Shown piece by piece: positions 34,527 to 43,767 of a stretch of DNA of 64,000 nt (position 1 is the stretch's first letter; the number at the start of each line of letters is the position of its first letter). Under the pieces are notes generated by a model. The model was given only the letters and a program-made list of their open reading frames with translations, searched no databases and had not been told where the DNA came from. The stretch covers positions 1,064,501 through 1,128,500 of the forward strand of contig NZ_CP076134.1 in assembly GCF_018736085.1 (NCBI RefSeq), given 5' to 3'. The stretch comes from Bradyrhizobium sediminis (lineage in GTDB: Bacteria; Pseudomonadota; Alphaproteobacteria; Rhizobiales; Xanthobacteraceae). The position numbers were made by a program, and so were the translations under genes.

Positions 34527-36494
34527 CTAGTTCGCCTTCGGCGCTTCGGCCGGTGCGCTGGCGGCGGGCGCCGGCGCAGCCGCTTCCGGCGCCGCGGCCG
34601 GCTTCGTGCCGCCGCCGGTGAAGCGCTCCAGCACCGAGCGCACGGCGTCGCGGGTCTTGCGATCCTTGACGGCGTCGAGCAGCGGGGCCGCGCCCGGCGA
34701 GCGCCGGATCAGGCTTTCCGGATCCGGAAAGATCAGGGGATCGTCCCATGGCCCCTGCACCACGAACGGCAATTCGAAGCTCGAGGCGGCATTCGGCGCC
34801 GAGACCAGACTGGCGATGCCCTTCATGTCGTATTCGCGCGCCGGCACCGAAGCGGTGCCGGTCAGGGTCAGGCGCGCCGCCGGGCCTTCGACGCGGATAT
34901 CCTCGGCAGTGGCGATCCCGTCGCTGAATTTCACCGCGATGGTCAGCTTGTCGTAGGGCGTCGAGCCGGAGCGGAAATTGCCGGCGCCGGACAGCGGCCG
35001 GCGCTCCAGCCGCTTCAACAGTTGCTCGGCATTGAAGCCGGCGATGGCGCCGTCGTGGCCGGTGAGGGTGGCGGTGCCGTCGAGCGATTGGGCGAGGCCG
35101 AACGGGCTCGCGCCCGAGGCCACCAGCGAGACGTTGAGGTTGCCGCGGCCGGATAGTTTGGTGACGCCGAACAATTCGGATGCACAGGCCTGCAGATCGA
35201 CGTCGATGAACTGGAACTGGGCCTTGACGTCGGCGACGGCGTCGGAGCGAGAGATTCCGAACGAGCCCCTGGCGATGCCGCCATACATCTGCGCCTCGCC
35301 GACGGAGAGCGCCAGCGCGCCGCTGCGCAGGTTGGCGCCGAACGCTGTACGGCCGAGTTTCGACGACCCGACCGTCACCTTGGCGGCCGACAGGCGCATG
35401 TCGAGATCGGTGGTGTTGAGCGCGTTCAGATCGAACAACTGCCGGTTCCAGTCGCGCGCGCCGCTGGCGAGCAGGCGGAAGGTGGAGATGTAGGGGGTGA
35501 AGTCGAGGTTGCCCGCGGCCAGCGTCGCCTGCAGCGTCTGACGGCCGGTGTTGGCGTAGGTCATCACGCCCTCGGCGACATTGCCGTCGAGTTCGACATT
35601 GACGTTGGTCAGCGCGATCGACGAGCCGACGAGGTTGGCGCGCGCCTTCAGCGCGAAGCGGCCGAACCCGCCGGTGCCCGGCGGCGGCTGGCCCGCCCAG
35701 CGCAGCGCGTTGCGCAAGCTGGGGCTGTCGACAGTCATCGTGCCTTCCATCATCATGCTGGTGCGGTTGGCGACGGTGCCGTCGAAGGCGAGTTTCAGCG
35801 GCGCGCTGGCAAGCCGCGCCTTCAGCCCGGAGCGGTCGCCCGAGAGTGCGGCGACGAAGTCGCTGATGCTGACCGAGCCGTCGACCCGTTCGCCGCGCCA
35901 GTCGAATTGCCCGGTCGCCGCGAACGAACGCGAGATCGACGGCCACGCCAGCGAAAGGTCGATATCCCCGAGCTTCTCCGACACGCGATTGGCGGCGTCC
36001 TCATAGGCGAGCACGCCGTCCTGGATCCGGATCTCCGAGAACGACACCTGGTTCTCGGCGCCCGGCTTCATGGTCCGCGCGATGGTGTCGATGAACGGGG
36101 TCCAGTTGCTCTCGCCATTGGCGTCGCGGACCACGCTGATGTGGGGACGCAGCATCATGACGTCCGATATCTCGAACCGCCGCAGCAACAGCGGCAGGAG
36201 GCGCAGGTTGGCGGTCAGCACATCGACTGATAGCGCGGGGTCGGAGGTCGCCCCGCCCTTCAGCCCGACGTCGTGAAACGAGACATAGCTTCCCGGAAAC
36301 ACCGAAACCTCGATCGGGCCCTTGACGACCAGGTCGAGGCCGGTCACGGCGCGGATTTGCGCCTCGACCGCCTGGCGCAGGGCGTCGCGGTTGAGCAACC
36401 AGGACGTCGCGATCAGGCCGATCAGCGCCACGCCGAAAAAGGCCGCAACCGGCATCCCGAGGCGCTTCATTCCTTGGGCCATCGTCAATGACAT
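34527..36494 (-). CDS. AsmA-family envelope protein
   Basis: A 655-residue protein with one N-terminal transmembrane helix (GMPVAAFFGVALIGLIATSWLL) and a long periplasmic beta-rich body: the AsmA N-terminal motif LVVKGPIEVSVFPGSYVSFHDVGL, repeated beta strands, and the C-terminal AsmA_2-type part (LNVSLVASGASPFGLAQSLDGTATL, DIRVEGPAARLTLTGTA). It ends in an Ala/Pro-rich tail. AsmA-like proteins are thought to move phospholipids between membranes. A 16-bp tandem repeat precedes the gene. Confidence 0.88.
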   Translation of the reverse strand: MSLTMAQGMKRLGMPVAAFFGVALIGLIATSWLLNRDALRQAVEAQIRAVTGLDLVVKGPIEVSVFPGSYVSFHDVGLKGGATSDPALSVDVLTANLRLLPLLLRRFEISDVMMLRPHISVVRDANGESNWTPFIDTIARTMKPGAENQVSFSEIRIQDGVLAYEDAANRVSEKLGDIDLSLAWPSISRSFAATGQFDWRGERVDGSVSISDFVAALSGDRSGLKARLASAPLKLAFDGTVANRTSMMMEGTMTVDSPSLRNALRWAGQPPPGTGGFGRFALKARANLVGSSIALTNVNVELDGNVAEGVMTYANTGRQTLQATLAAGNLDFTPYISTFRLLASGARDWNRQLFDLNALNTTDLDMRLSAAKVTVGSSKLGRTAFGANLRSGALALSVGEAQMYGGIARGSFGISRSDAVADVKAQFQFIDVDLQACASELFGVTKLSGRGNLNVSLVASGASPFGLAQSLDGTATLTGHDGAIAGFNAEQLLKRLERRPLSGAGNFRSGSTPYDKLTIAVKFSDGIATAEDIRVEGPAARLTLTGTASVPAREYDMKGIASLVSAPNAASSFELPFVVQGPWDDPLIFPDPESLIRRSPGAAPLLDAVKDRKTRDAVRSVLERFTGGGTKPAAAPEAAAPAPAASAPAEAPKAN

Positions 36495-36503
36495 ATCCAG
36501 GTC

Positions 36504-36566
36504 TGGTTAAACCCAAGTCGGTTAAGCTGAAGTCCGGTCAAGCTGAAGTCTGGCTAAGCTGAGGCC
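36504..36566. repeat. 16-bp tandem repeat upstream of asmA-like gene
   Basis: Three clear units lie at 36519-36534, 36535-36550 and 36551-36566 (YGGYYAAGCTGARGYC), preceded by a weaker unit at 36504-36518. It starts ten bases before the asmA-like start codon on its 5' side, in the leader or promoter. Confidence 0.8.
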
Positions 36567-36921
36567 GGGTTGATGCGGCCGGGCCGCTGTTGGATGGAGT
36601 CGGGCGGCGAGCCAACCCTCACAACTTGATAGGTTTTCTTGACGCTTTCAAGGCCGGCTTCGTTCCCTCTCCCGCTTGCGGGGGAGGGTGCCGAGCATTA
36701 GCGAGGCGGGTGGGGGCTCTCTCCGCGAGTCCCATTGCGGAGAGAGCCCCCACCCCGCCCTCCCCCGCAAGCGGGAGAGGGGGCGCACTTCCGATGCCGT
36801 TATAGAGCAATCTAATCTCCGGCCCGGCGCAAACGCCCCGTCATTGACGCACTGCGAAGATTTCGCCTAATAATCCCGGCTCATGCGGGCCGCAAGCCTC
36901 CCTCCCATCAGGTCGTATTTC
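36567..36921. repeat. Intergenic region with a 117-bp inverted repeat (36665-36781)
   Basis: The outer arms at 36665-36688 and 36758-36781 are perfect reverse complements (CCCTCTCCCGCTTGCGGGGG start), and an inner pair, GGGGGCTCTCTCCGC/GCGGAGAGAGCCCCC, closes further. Such Bradyrhizobium-type elements are common between genes. Apart from this I see nothing except the coA-transferase promoter region from about 36790. Confidence 0.75.
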
Positions 36922-37641
36922 ATGAACAAGGTCTATCCTGACGCCAAATCGGCACTCGACGGCATCTTAAGGGACGGCATGATGATCATGTCCGGCGGTT
37001 TCGGCCTGTGCGGCATCGCCGAGGCCTTGTCGGATGCGATCCGCGACTCCGGCGTCAAGAACCTGACCGTGGTTTCCAACAATGCCGGCGTCGACGGTAT
37101 CGGGTTGAGCCGGCTGCTCGAGACCCGGCAGATCAAGAAGATGATCTCGTCCTATGTCGGCGAGAACAAGCTGTTCGCCCAGCAGTTCCTCGCCGGCGAA
37201 CTGGAACTCGAATTCGCGCCGCAGGGCACGCTGGCCGAGCGCATCCGCGCCGGCGGCGCCGGCATTCCGGCCTTCTACACCAAGACCGGTGTCGGCACCC
37301 TGATCGCCGAAGGCAAGGAAGTGAAGGAATTCGACGGCGAGAAATACATCATGGAGCGCGGGCTGTTCGGTGACCTCGCCATCGTCCACGCCTGGAAGGG
37401 CGATACCGCCGGCAATCTGGTCTACCGCAAGACCGCGCGCAATTTTAATCCGATGATGGCGACCGCCGCGAAAATCACCGTGGCCGAGGTCGAGCACCTG
37501 GTGCCCGCCGGCCAGATCGATCCCGATCACATTCATACGCCCGGCATCTTCGTGAAGCGCATCATTGAAGTCGGAAACGGCCTGAAACGCATCGAGCAAC
37601 GCACCACGCGCAAGCGTGAGGCGGCTGCCGCCGCAACCTGA
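36922..37641 (+). CDS. scoA: 3-oxoacid CoA-transferase subunit A
   Basis: A 239-residue CoA-transferase alpha subunit. It starts [20 protein letters not shown] and has [13 protein letters not shown] (CoA-binding GGFG motif), [26 protein letters not shown], and [26 protein letters not shown]. The SCOT-type enzyme moves CoA from succinyl-CoA to acetoacetate or a similar acid. ATG 36922 matches the family start; a longer frame adds 13 residues. It is followed 11 bases later by the B subunit. Substrate specificity (acetoacetate against 3-oxoadipate) is not decided. Confidence 0.9.
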   Translation: MNKVYPDAKSALDGILRDGMMIMSGGFGLCGIAEALSDAIRDSGVKNLTVVSNNAGVDGIGLSRLLETRQIKKMISSYVGENKLFAQQFLAGELELEFAPQGTLAERIRAGGAGIPAFYTKTGVGTLIAEGKEVKEFDGEKYIMERGLFGDLAIVHAWKGDTAGNLVYRKTARNFNPMMATAAKITVAEVEHLVPAGQIDPDHIHTPGIFVKRIIEVGNGLKRIEQRTTRKREAAAAAT

Positions 37642-37652
37642 GAGGAAGTCTG

Positions 37653-38303
37653 ATGGCCTGGACCCGCGAACAAATGGCTGCCCGCGCCGCGAAGGAATTG
37701 CGCGACGGCTTTTACGTGAACCTCGGCATCGGCATTCCGACGCTGGTTTCGAACTTCATCCCCGCCGGCGTCGACGTCTGCCTGCAGAGCGAGAACGGCA
37801 TGCTCGGGATGGGGCCGTTCCCTTTCGAGGGCGAGGAAGACCCCGACCTGATCAATGCCGGCAAGCAGACCGTCACCGAACTGCCGGACACCAGCTATTT
37901 CTCGTCGGCCGATTCCTTCGCCATGGTGCGCGGCGGACATATCGACCTGTCGATCCTCGGCGCGATGCAGGTGGCCCAGAACGGCGATCTCGCCAACTGG
38001 ATGATCCCCGGCAAGATGGTCAAGGGCATGGGCGGCGCGATGGACCTCGTCGCCGGCGTCAAGCGCGTCGTGGTGGTCATGGAGCACTCCGCCAAGGACG
38101 GCCCGAAACTGCTGAAGCAGTGCAACCTGCCGCTGACCGGCGAGCGGGTGGTCGACATGGTGGTGACGGATCTCGCGGTCTTCACCATCGACAAGCACGG
38201 CAAGGACGGCATGGCGCTGATCGAACTCGCCGACGGCGTCACGCTCGACGAGGTCAAGGCCAAGACCGAAGCCGATTTCCGGGTCGCGCTGAAGAACGCG
38301 TGA
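37653..38303 (+). CDS. scoB: 3-oxoacid CoA-transferase subunit B
   Basis: A 216-residue beta subunit with the catalytic Glu in [13 protein letters not shown], and [47 protein letters not shown] and [10 protein letters not shown]. The length is normal. It forms a heterodimer or heterotetramer with the A subunit and would work in ketone-body use, probably also in polyhydroxybutyrate breakdown. Confidence 0.9.
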   Translation: MAWTREQMAARAAKELRDGFYVNLGIGIPTLVSNFIPAGVDVCLQSENGMLGMGPFPFEGEEDPDLINAGKQTVTELPDTSYFSSADSFAMVRGGHIDLSILGAMQVAQNGDLANWMIPGKMVKGMGGAMDLVAGVKRVVVVMEHSAKDGPKLLKQCNLPLTGERVVDMVVTDLAVFTIDKHGKDGMALIELADGVTLDEVKAKTEADFRVALKNA

Positions 38304-38322
38304 GGGCCGGCGCATAATTATC

Positions 38323-38499
38323 GTCGTCCCTGCTTACGCCGGGACCCATACGCCGCGGCGGTTGTCATTCGAAAGGTCTCTAACGCCAACATTCTTGTCG
38401 ATAGGCCGCGGCGTATGGGTCCCGGATCGGCGCTCGCGGAGCCTGTCATCGGGCCGGCCGAAGGCCGGACCCGTTGGCTCGCTTGTCCGGGACGACGGG
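38323..38499. repeat. Dispersed intergenic inverted repeat
   Basis: The arms GGGACCCATACGCCGCGGC (38341-38359) and GCCGCGGCGTATGGGTCCC (38405-38423) are perfect 19-base reverse complements; outer arms (CGTCGTCCC near 38323 and GGGACGACG near 38491) also pair. It fills the gap between the convergent scoB and iron-permease genes. Confidence 0.75.
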
Positions 38500-38518
38500 T
38501 TTCTGTCTTGATCGAAAC

Positions 38519-40165
38519 CTACGCCGGCCCGCTCGGCACGTCCGAAAACCGGGTCAGCCACGCCACCGGGCCGATGCTGGCGGCGACGATCAGCAAGGCC
38601 GCGAGCGCGCCGTCTTCAAAGCTGCCGCGGCTGGCGAACTGGTAGATCGAGGTCGCCAGCGTGTCGACGTTGAGCGGCCGCAGCAGCAGCGTCGCCGGCA
38701 ATTCCTTCAGGCAATCCACGAACACGATGATGACGGCGCCCAGCATCGCCGGCCGCAGCAGCGGCAAATGGATCAGCCGCATGGTGGTCGCCTGGCCGGC
38801 GCCGGCGGCGCGCGCACTGTCGTCATAGTCGCGCGGAATCCGTTCGTAGCCGGCCTTGATCAGTCCGGTCGGCACCGCCAGGAACCGGATCACATAGGCG
38901 ATCACCACGGCGGCACCCGAGCCGACCAGGATCAATCCCGGCAGCGAACGTCCCAGCCATCCGGCAATCGCATTCAGCCCGTTGTCGATGGCCAGCACCG
39001 GCGTCAGCAGGCCGAGCGCCAGCACCAGTCCGGGCAGGGCGTAGCCGGTCTGCGAGATGTTCATCGCGACCAGCCGCAGCAAATTCGGCCGCCAGCGCCA
39101 TGCCAGAATGGTGGCAAATCCGAGCGCGAGCGCCACCAGCGTGGCAAGGGTGGCGAACGCGACCGAATTGAAGGCGTCGCGCCCCAGCGACAGGTCGAAA
39201 TTCGCCAGTAGCCCGCGCCTGAAACTCTGCTGCAGCAGGAACAGCACCGGCACGACGAACCCGAGCAGCACCGGCAACAGGCAGGCGGCGAAGGCCGACC
39301 AGCCCCTGATGCCGACGAGCCGGGTTCGCGGCGTCAGCCGCGGGCTTTCGGCGGAAAATTCCGTCTCGACATTGCGGCGGCCGTAACGCTCGATCGCGAT
39401 CAGGCCGGCCACGATCGCCAGCATGAAGCAGGAAAGCTGCGCCGCGCCGGCGAGGCTGCCGCGATTGAGCCAGGTCGTGAAGATCGACACCGTGAGCGTG
39501 CGGACGCCGAGATATTCGGTGGCGCCGATGTCGTTCAGGGTTTCCAGCGAGACCAGCGCCAGGCCGACCGCCAGCGCCGGCCGCGCCATCGGCAGCGAGA
39601 CGCGCCAGAACACGTTCCAGCGGCTCGCTCCCAGCGTCCGCGCCGCCTCGCCGAATTCGGCGCTCTGGAACTGGAACATGGTCCGCGCCGACAGATAGAC
39701 GTAAGGGTAGAGCACGAGGGCGATGACGACGATCGCGCCCGGCATCGAGCGCAGGTTGGGAAGCACCGCCACCACGTCGCGCAGCGGAAACCACACCGCG
39801 AGCGTGCGGTGGACCAGGCCGAGCGGCTCGAACAGGTCGGCGTAGACATAAGCGGCCATATAGGTCGGGATCGCCAGCGGCAGCGGCATCAGCCACAATA
39901 GCAGCGCGCGGCCGCGAAAATCATGCAGCGAGATCAGCCAGGCGGTGCCGGCGCCGATCGACAGCGCCAGGGCCCCGACGCCGCCGAGCAGCAGCGCGGT
40001 ATCGATCATGGCCAGCGGCAACACATAGGCGGTGAGCTCCCGCCACACGTCGGGCGCGGGATGCATCGCGAGCGCGAAGATGGAGATGACGGGAGCAGCA
40101 ACCAGGATCGCGGTCATCACCGCGATAGCTGCTGCGATCCGTCCGGCGTGCGTGGAATGGTTCAC
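38519..40165 (-). CDS. Fe(III) ABC transporter permease (two fused permease domains)
   Basis: A 548-residue AfuB/FbpB-type permease: two permease domains of about six helices each. The ATPase-contact loops are FGEAARTLGASRWNVFWRVSLP and YDDSARAAGAGQATTMRLIHLPLL. It brings Fe(III) from the binding protein encoded just upstream across the inner membrane. The start is uncertain: GTG 40165 is chosen because the first helix follows soon (GRIAAAIAVMTAILVAAP), TTG 40222 would add 19 residues. Neither has a good Shine-Dalgarno. The ATPase subunit is not in this window. Confidence 0.85.
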   Translation of the reverse strand: MNHSTHAGRIAAAIAVMTAILVAAPVISIFALAMHPAPDVWRELTAYVLPLAMIDTALLLGGVGALALSIGAGTAWLISLHDFRGRALLLWLMPLPLAIPTYMAAYVYADLFEPLGLVHRTLAVWFPLRDVVAVLPNLRSMPGAIVVIALVLYPYVYLSARTMFQFQSAEFGEAARTLGASRWNVFWRVSLPMARPALAVGLALVSLETLNDIGATEYLGVRTLTVSIFTTWLNRGSLAGAAQLSCFMLAIVAGLIAIERYGRRNVETEFSAESPRLTPRTRLVGIRGWSAFAACLLPVLLGFVVPVLFLLQQSFRRGLLANFDLSLGRDAFNSVAFATLATLVALALGFATILAWRWRPNLLRLVAMNISQTGYALPGLVLALGLLTPVLAIDNGLNAIAGWLGRSLPGLILVGSGAAVVIAYVIRFLAVPTGLIKAGYERIPRDYDDSARAAGAGQATTMRLIHLPLLRPAMLGAVIIVFVDCLKELPATLLLRPLNVDTLATSIYQFASRGSFEDGALAALLIVAASIGPVAWLTRFSDVPSGPA

Positions 40166-40255
40166 GTCAGTCCGCGCCGGCTTGAAGTCAACAATGCGTA
40201 CGGCTTGCCGTTGCTCCCGCAAGCGGGGTGGAAGGCAGGCAGGACGCTGGGAAGA

Positions 40256-41284
40256 TCAATTATCAAAGCCAACCTTGTCCACCAGCGTCGCTGCCGCTTT
40301 GCGGTTGGCGGCGATCTTCGATATCGGCAGCGAATCCGCGTTCAGCTTGCCATAGCCCGCAATCGTCGGATTGATCGCGACGCCGGCGCGGATCGGATAT
40401 TCGTAGTTGGAGTCGGCGTAGATCTTCTGAGCCTTCTCGCCGATGAGCCATTCGATCAGCTTCACGCCGTTGGCCCGGTTGGGCGCGTGCTTCGCCAGCA
40501 GCACGCCGGAAAGATTGACGTGGGTGCCGCCGCCCTGGAAGGTCGGCAGGATCACGCGGGTGGCTTCTGCCCACGGCTTCTTTTCGGGATCGTTGTTCAT
40601 CATCAGCGCCCAATAATAGGTGTTGCCGATGCCGATGTCACATTTTCCGGCGGCGACGTCGCGCGCGGCCTCGCGGTCGCCGCCCGAGGGCCTTTGCGCG
40701 AGATTGGCCTTGAGGCCACGCAGCCATTCCTCCGCCTTGGCCTCGCCGTAGCGCGCGGCATAGGCCGCGAACAGGCCGTTATTGTAGATGTGCTGGCCGG
40801 AGCGAATGCAGATCTTGCCCTTCCATTTGGGATCGGCGAGTTCCTCATAGGTGATGGCGTCCTGCTTGACGCGATCCTTCGAGGCATAGATCACGCGGGC
40901 GCGCATGGAAATGCCGGCCCAGTGTCCGTCCGGGTCGCGATATTGCGCCGGCACGATCTTGTCGATCGCCTCCGACTTGATCGGCTGCGTCACGCCAGCC
41001 GCCACGGCTTCGTCGATGCGGCCGATGTCGACCGTCAGCAGCACGTCGGCCGGGCTGTTGGTGCCCTCGGCCTTGATGCGCTGCTCGAGTCCCGAACTGG
41101 CCGAGACGACGTTGACCTTGATGCCAGTATCCGCGGTGAAGGCATTGAACAGCGGCTGGACCAGCTTGGTTTCGCGATAGGTATAGACGTTGACTTCGCC
41201 GTTCTCGGCCGATGCCGTCGTGATGGCGGGTGAGGCCAAACCAAGCAAGGCTGCGGTTGCGGCGAAGACGCGAAACTTCATCAT
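40256..41284 (-). CDS. Fe(III) ABC transporter substrate-binding protein
   Basis: A 342-residue periplasmic protein of the FbpA/AfuA/FutA group. The signal peptide is FAATAALLGLASPAITTASA, then VNVYTYRETKLVQPLF, SGLEQRIKAEG, DVLLTVDIGRI, and the Tyr-rich iron site region IGNTYYWALMM. It binds Fe(III) and passes it to the permease encoded next. The ATG at 41284 (MMKF) has GGAG at a good distance. Two iron-control-like boxes lie 90-130 bases upstream. Confidence 0.88.
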   Translation of the reverse strand: MMKFRVFAATAALLGLASPAITTASAENGEVNVYTYRETKLVQPLFNAFTADTGIKVNVVSASSGLEQRIKAEGTNSPADVLLTVDIGRIDEAVAAGVTQPIKSEAIDKIVPAQYRDPDGHWAGISMRARVIYASKDRVKQDAITYEELADPKWKGKICIRSGQHIYNNGLFAAYAARYGEAKAEEWLRGLKANLAQRPSGGDREAARDVAAGKCDIGIGNTYYWALMMNNDPEKKPWAEATRVILPTFQGGGTHVNLSGVLLAKHAPNRANGVKLIEWLIGEKAQKIYADSNYEYPIRAGVAINPTIAGYGKLNADSLPISKIAANRKAAATLVDKVGFDN

Positions 41285-41374
41285 GAAAGCTGCTCCGGCA
41301 GAGGTGGCGATAATGCGTCTCAGTAGCGCAGCAGGTACCACGAACGCAGTGACGCGATGTCGCGAAAGGCTTCT

Positions 41375-41414
41375 TTTAGAGAGATTCCATGCTGTGATTT
41401 AGAAAGATTCCAGA
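41375..41414 (-). promoter_or_regulatory. Two tandem ICE-like (Irr) boxes upstream of the Fe(III) transporter
   Basis: The motifs TTTAGAG-AGA-TTCCATG (41375-41391) and TTTAGAA-AGA-TTCCAGA (41398-41414) resemble the rhizobial iron control element TTTAGAA-N3-TTCTAAA bound by Irr. The left halves match at six and seven of seven bases; the right halves are weaker (four and five of seven). They are 23 bases apart, about two helical turns. They lie 5' of the iron-binding protein gene, a fitting place for iron control. Confidence 0.55.
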
Positions 41415-41457
41415 ATGCGAAGCTTGCGATGCGTGACCGGCCGTGCCGGCCGCGATG

Positions 41458-42348
41458 CTACGACCGCGCGACCGACAGCGCCCTGCCGAGGCCCGATGAA
41501 ACGCTGCTGATCCAGGACTTGCGCTCGCGCACCAGCCGGAAGCCGAGATTGCTCGGGGGCACGCCGACCGCGCAGCCGCCGGCGCGGGCGTCGCGGATGA
41601 AATCCGTGACATAAGTGCGATGCTGGCCTTCGGCGACGCGGACGCCGCAATTCGAATTCTTCGAGGTCGCGCGACCTTCGTCGTCCAGCCTGGTGCGGAC
41701 GAAGCAGGTGCTGGTCCATTCCCAGACATTGCCTGCGGTGTCGTAGAGGCCGTTCTCATTGGCGCCGAAATGGCCGAACGGCTGCGGCTCGCTGCCGGCG
41801 CCATATTCGCGGTTCGACTCGCGTTCGTAACGGGCGATCCAGCGCTTCGAAGGATCGTTGTCGTCAACCGGCAGGCTGTCGTCCTTGTAGCGGCTGCCGG
41901 CCGCATAGGCCCATTCCTCATCGGTCGGCAGCCGGTAGTGCTCACCGGTCTTGCGCGACAGCCAGGACGCGTAGGCGTCGGCGTCGTGCCAGCTGATCTG
42001 CACGGCCGGCCGGTCGGTGAGCGGTTTGACGCCCGGGCTCAACGGACGGCAACCGGCGTCATCGACACAGCGCTGATAATCGGCGGCGGAAACCTGATGC
42101 TTCATGATGGACAGCGGCCGGGTGAAGCGCACCGATGCCAGCGGCGCCTCGATCTGTTTCGATGCGCGGGTAAAATCGCCGGCCACCCGATAGGAAATCG
42201 TGCCGGGCTGCAACTCGACGAACGCCGGCGGGTCGCGAGGGGTTGTCTCGGATGAACCGGTCTCGTTGAACAACGGCGCCACCGCCAGCGGACCGGCGAG
42301 GCCGGCGGCACAGACCAGGGCCAGCTTGAGTTTGAATGCGATCAGCAT
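41458..42348 (-). CDS. nirV: NirV-type formylglycine-generating-enzyme-fold protein
   Basis: A 296-residue protein with a signal-like N-terminus (FKLKLALVCAAGLAGPLAVAP) and an SUMF1/FGE fold: SIMKHQVSAADYQRCVDDAG, PAVQISWHDADAYASWLS, YRLPTDEEWAYAAG, NENGLYDTAGNVWEWTSTCF, and NLGFRLVR at the end. NirV proteins of this kind lie directly beside nirK in many denitrifiers; their role is unproven, possibly copper-site maturation. Its order downstream of nirK on the same strand supports this name. A hairpin lies in the 74-base gap between them. Confidence 0.85.
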   Translation of the reverse strand: MLIAFKLKLALVCAAGLAGPLAVAPLFNETGSSETTPRDPPAFVELQPGTISYRVAGDFTRASKQIEAPLASVRFTRPLSIMKHQVSAADYQRCVDDAGCRPLSPGVKPLTDRPAVQISWHDADAYASWLSRKTGEHYRLPTDEEWAYAAGSRYKDDSLPVDDNDPSKRWIARYERESNREYGAGSEPQPFGHFGANENGLYDTAGNVWEWTSTCFVRTRLDDEGRATSKNSNCGVRVAEGQHRTYVTDFIRDARAGGCAVGVPPSNLGFRLVRERKSWISSVSSGLGRALSVARS

Positions 42349-42371
42349 GGCCGTCTCGCTTCGGTGGGGAG

Positions 42372-42394
42372 GGTGCCGGCTTCGAGCCGGCACC
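42372..42394 (-). promoter_or_regulatory. Hairpin between nirK and nirV
   Basis: A perfect 9-base stem (GGTGCCGGC 42372-42380 with GCCGGCACC 42386-42394) has a five-base loop TTCGA. No U-run follows on the minus strand, so it may be an mRNA stabiliser or a weak attenuator lowering nirV relative to nirK. Confidence 0.6.
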
Positions 42395-42422
42395 GCTGCT
42401 TCGTGAGCCTTAGTTGGTCTTC

Positions 42423-43517
42423 TTAGTTGGTCTGGGGGGCCGGAATTTCCGCCGGCGCCTTGACCTGGGTCATCAGGTCGTCGTTCCATTTGCCTTCGAC
42501 CTTGAAGTGCGCGGTGGCGCCGAGCTCGACGGCCTCGATCAGGTTATGCGTGACATAGGCGTAGATGCCGGGCTGCAGGAACTTGTACATTGCAGCTCCC
42601 GCAGAACCGCCGCGGATGAACCAGGTCTCGAGCCCCGTCTCCGGCGCGTTGGAGAATTTGCCGGTCTCCCAGACATAGTCGCCATGGCCGCCGATCAGAT
42701 GCGGACGGCTGTCGCGATTGGCCTGCGAGTGCACGATCAGCACGTTCTCGCCGACATTGGCGGTCAGCGCGTTCTTGCCGGTCAGGGCGCCTGCCTTGCC
42801 GTTGAACACGACATGGGTCGGCGTCAGCTTGCGCATCACCTCGACGGTGTCGTTGTAGGATTCGCCGGCGGATTCGTAGGACTTGAACTTGCCGTTCTCG
42901 TCGCGCGGCACATACATGTCCTGCTCGCCGATGTAATAGACCTTGTCATACTTCAGCGCGCGGCCCTTGCCGTCGGTGAGGCCTTCGCGCGGCAGCACCA
43001 TCACCGCGCCGTTCATGCCGGAGACGACGTGCCAGGGGATCATCGGGCCGCCCGGCGCGCAGTGATAGACGAAGGTGCCGGTGCGCGTCGCCTTCCAGCG
43101 CAGCACCACCTGTTCGCCGGGATTGACCAGCGTCAGCTCGGCGCCGCCGAGCGCGCCGGTCGCGGAATGGAAGTCGACATTGTGCGGCATCTGGTTGGTT
43201 TCGGGATTGACCAGCGTGACTTCGACGTAATCGCCCTCATGCACCACCATCAGCGGTCCCGGCATCGAGCCGTTGAAGGTCATGGCCTGGAACGTGGTGC
43301 CCTTGTCGTCGATCACCACTTTCTTCTCTTCGATCGTGAGGGTGAACTCCATGATCTTGGGGCCCTGCCTGGTGGCCTGCTCGTGCGCATGCACGAAGGG
43401 CGGCGCGACCAGCTCGACCTTCTGCCGCGGCAGTTTGAGTTCGTCGGAAAGCGTTGGCGTCGCCAGCATGAGGACTGCGGCGGCTGCACTGAACATGGCG
43501 GCTCTGCGGGTCAACAT
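42423..43517 (-). CDS. nirK: Copper-containing nitrite reductase
   Basis: A 364-residue NirK, reducing nitrite to NO in the periplasm. The signal ([22 protein letters not shown]) has a twin-Arg look. Copper ligands are all visible: MPHNVDFH (type 1 His; Asp and type 2 His), [19 protein letters not shown] (type 2 His, type 1 Cys, His, Met), IGGHGDYVW (catalytic His) and YVTHNLIEA (type 2 His). The pattern [11 protein letters not shown] fits class I NirK. It starts the nirKV operon. An NnrR-type box lies 69 bases before the start. Confidence 0.96.
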   Translation of the reverse strand: MLTRRAAMFSAAAAVLMLATPTLSDELKLPRQKVELVAPPFVHAHEQATRQGPKIMEFTLTIEEKKVVIDDKGTTFQAMTFNGSMPGPLMVVHEGDYVEVTLVNPETNQMPHNVDFHSATGALGGAELTLVNPGEQVVLRWKATRTGTFVYHCAPGGPMIPWHVVSGMNGAVMVLPREGLTDGKGRALKYDKVYYIGEQDMYVPRDENGKFKSYESAGESYNDTVEVMRKLTPTHVVFNGKAGALTGKNALTANVGENVLIVHSQANRDSRPHLIGGHGDYVWETGKFSNAPETGLETWFIRGGSAGAAMYKFLQPGIYAYVTHNLIEAVELGATAHFKVEGKWNDDLMTQVKAPAEIPAPQTN

Positions 43518-43585
43518 CGGATCGTTCCTTCATCTGGATGTTTCTTTCTACCGACGCCAATCTAGGCCTTCAGGAACAAGGCTGT

Positions 43586-43599
43586 TTGCGCTGCAACAA
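43586..43599. promoter_or_regulatory. NnrR/FixK-type box upstream of nirK
   Basis: TTGCGCTGCAACAA is a 14-base Crp/Fnr-type site with TTG and CAA ends. It agrees at 12 of 14 positions with the site between nnrR and nnrS (48497-48510). The position, about 69 bases before the nirK start, fits an activator site. Confidence 0.7.
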
Positions 43600-43767
43600 C
43601 GTTCGATGAATTCGCGGAGACGATACGGAACAGTACGTAGGTCACCGCTCGAGAATCGGCGACGCGACGTTAACCGTGTCGGTCGCGGAGATCGTGATGC
43701 CGAGGTCGAGCGACAGCGGCGCGGTCGGCGAAACGATGACGCCGCTCCTGCAAATTCCAAAGCGCTG

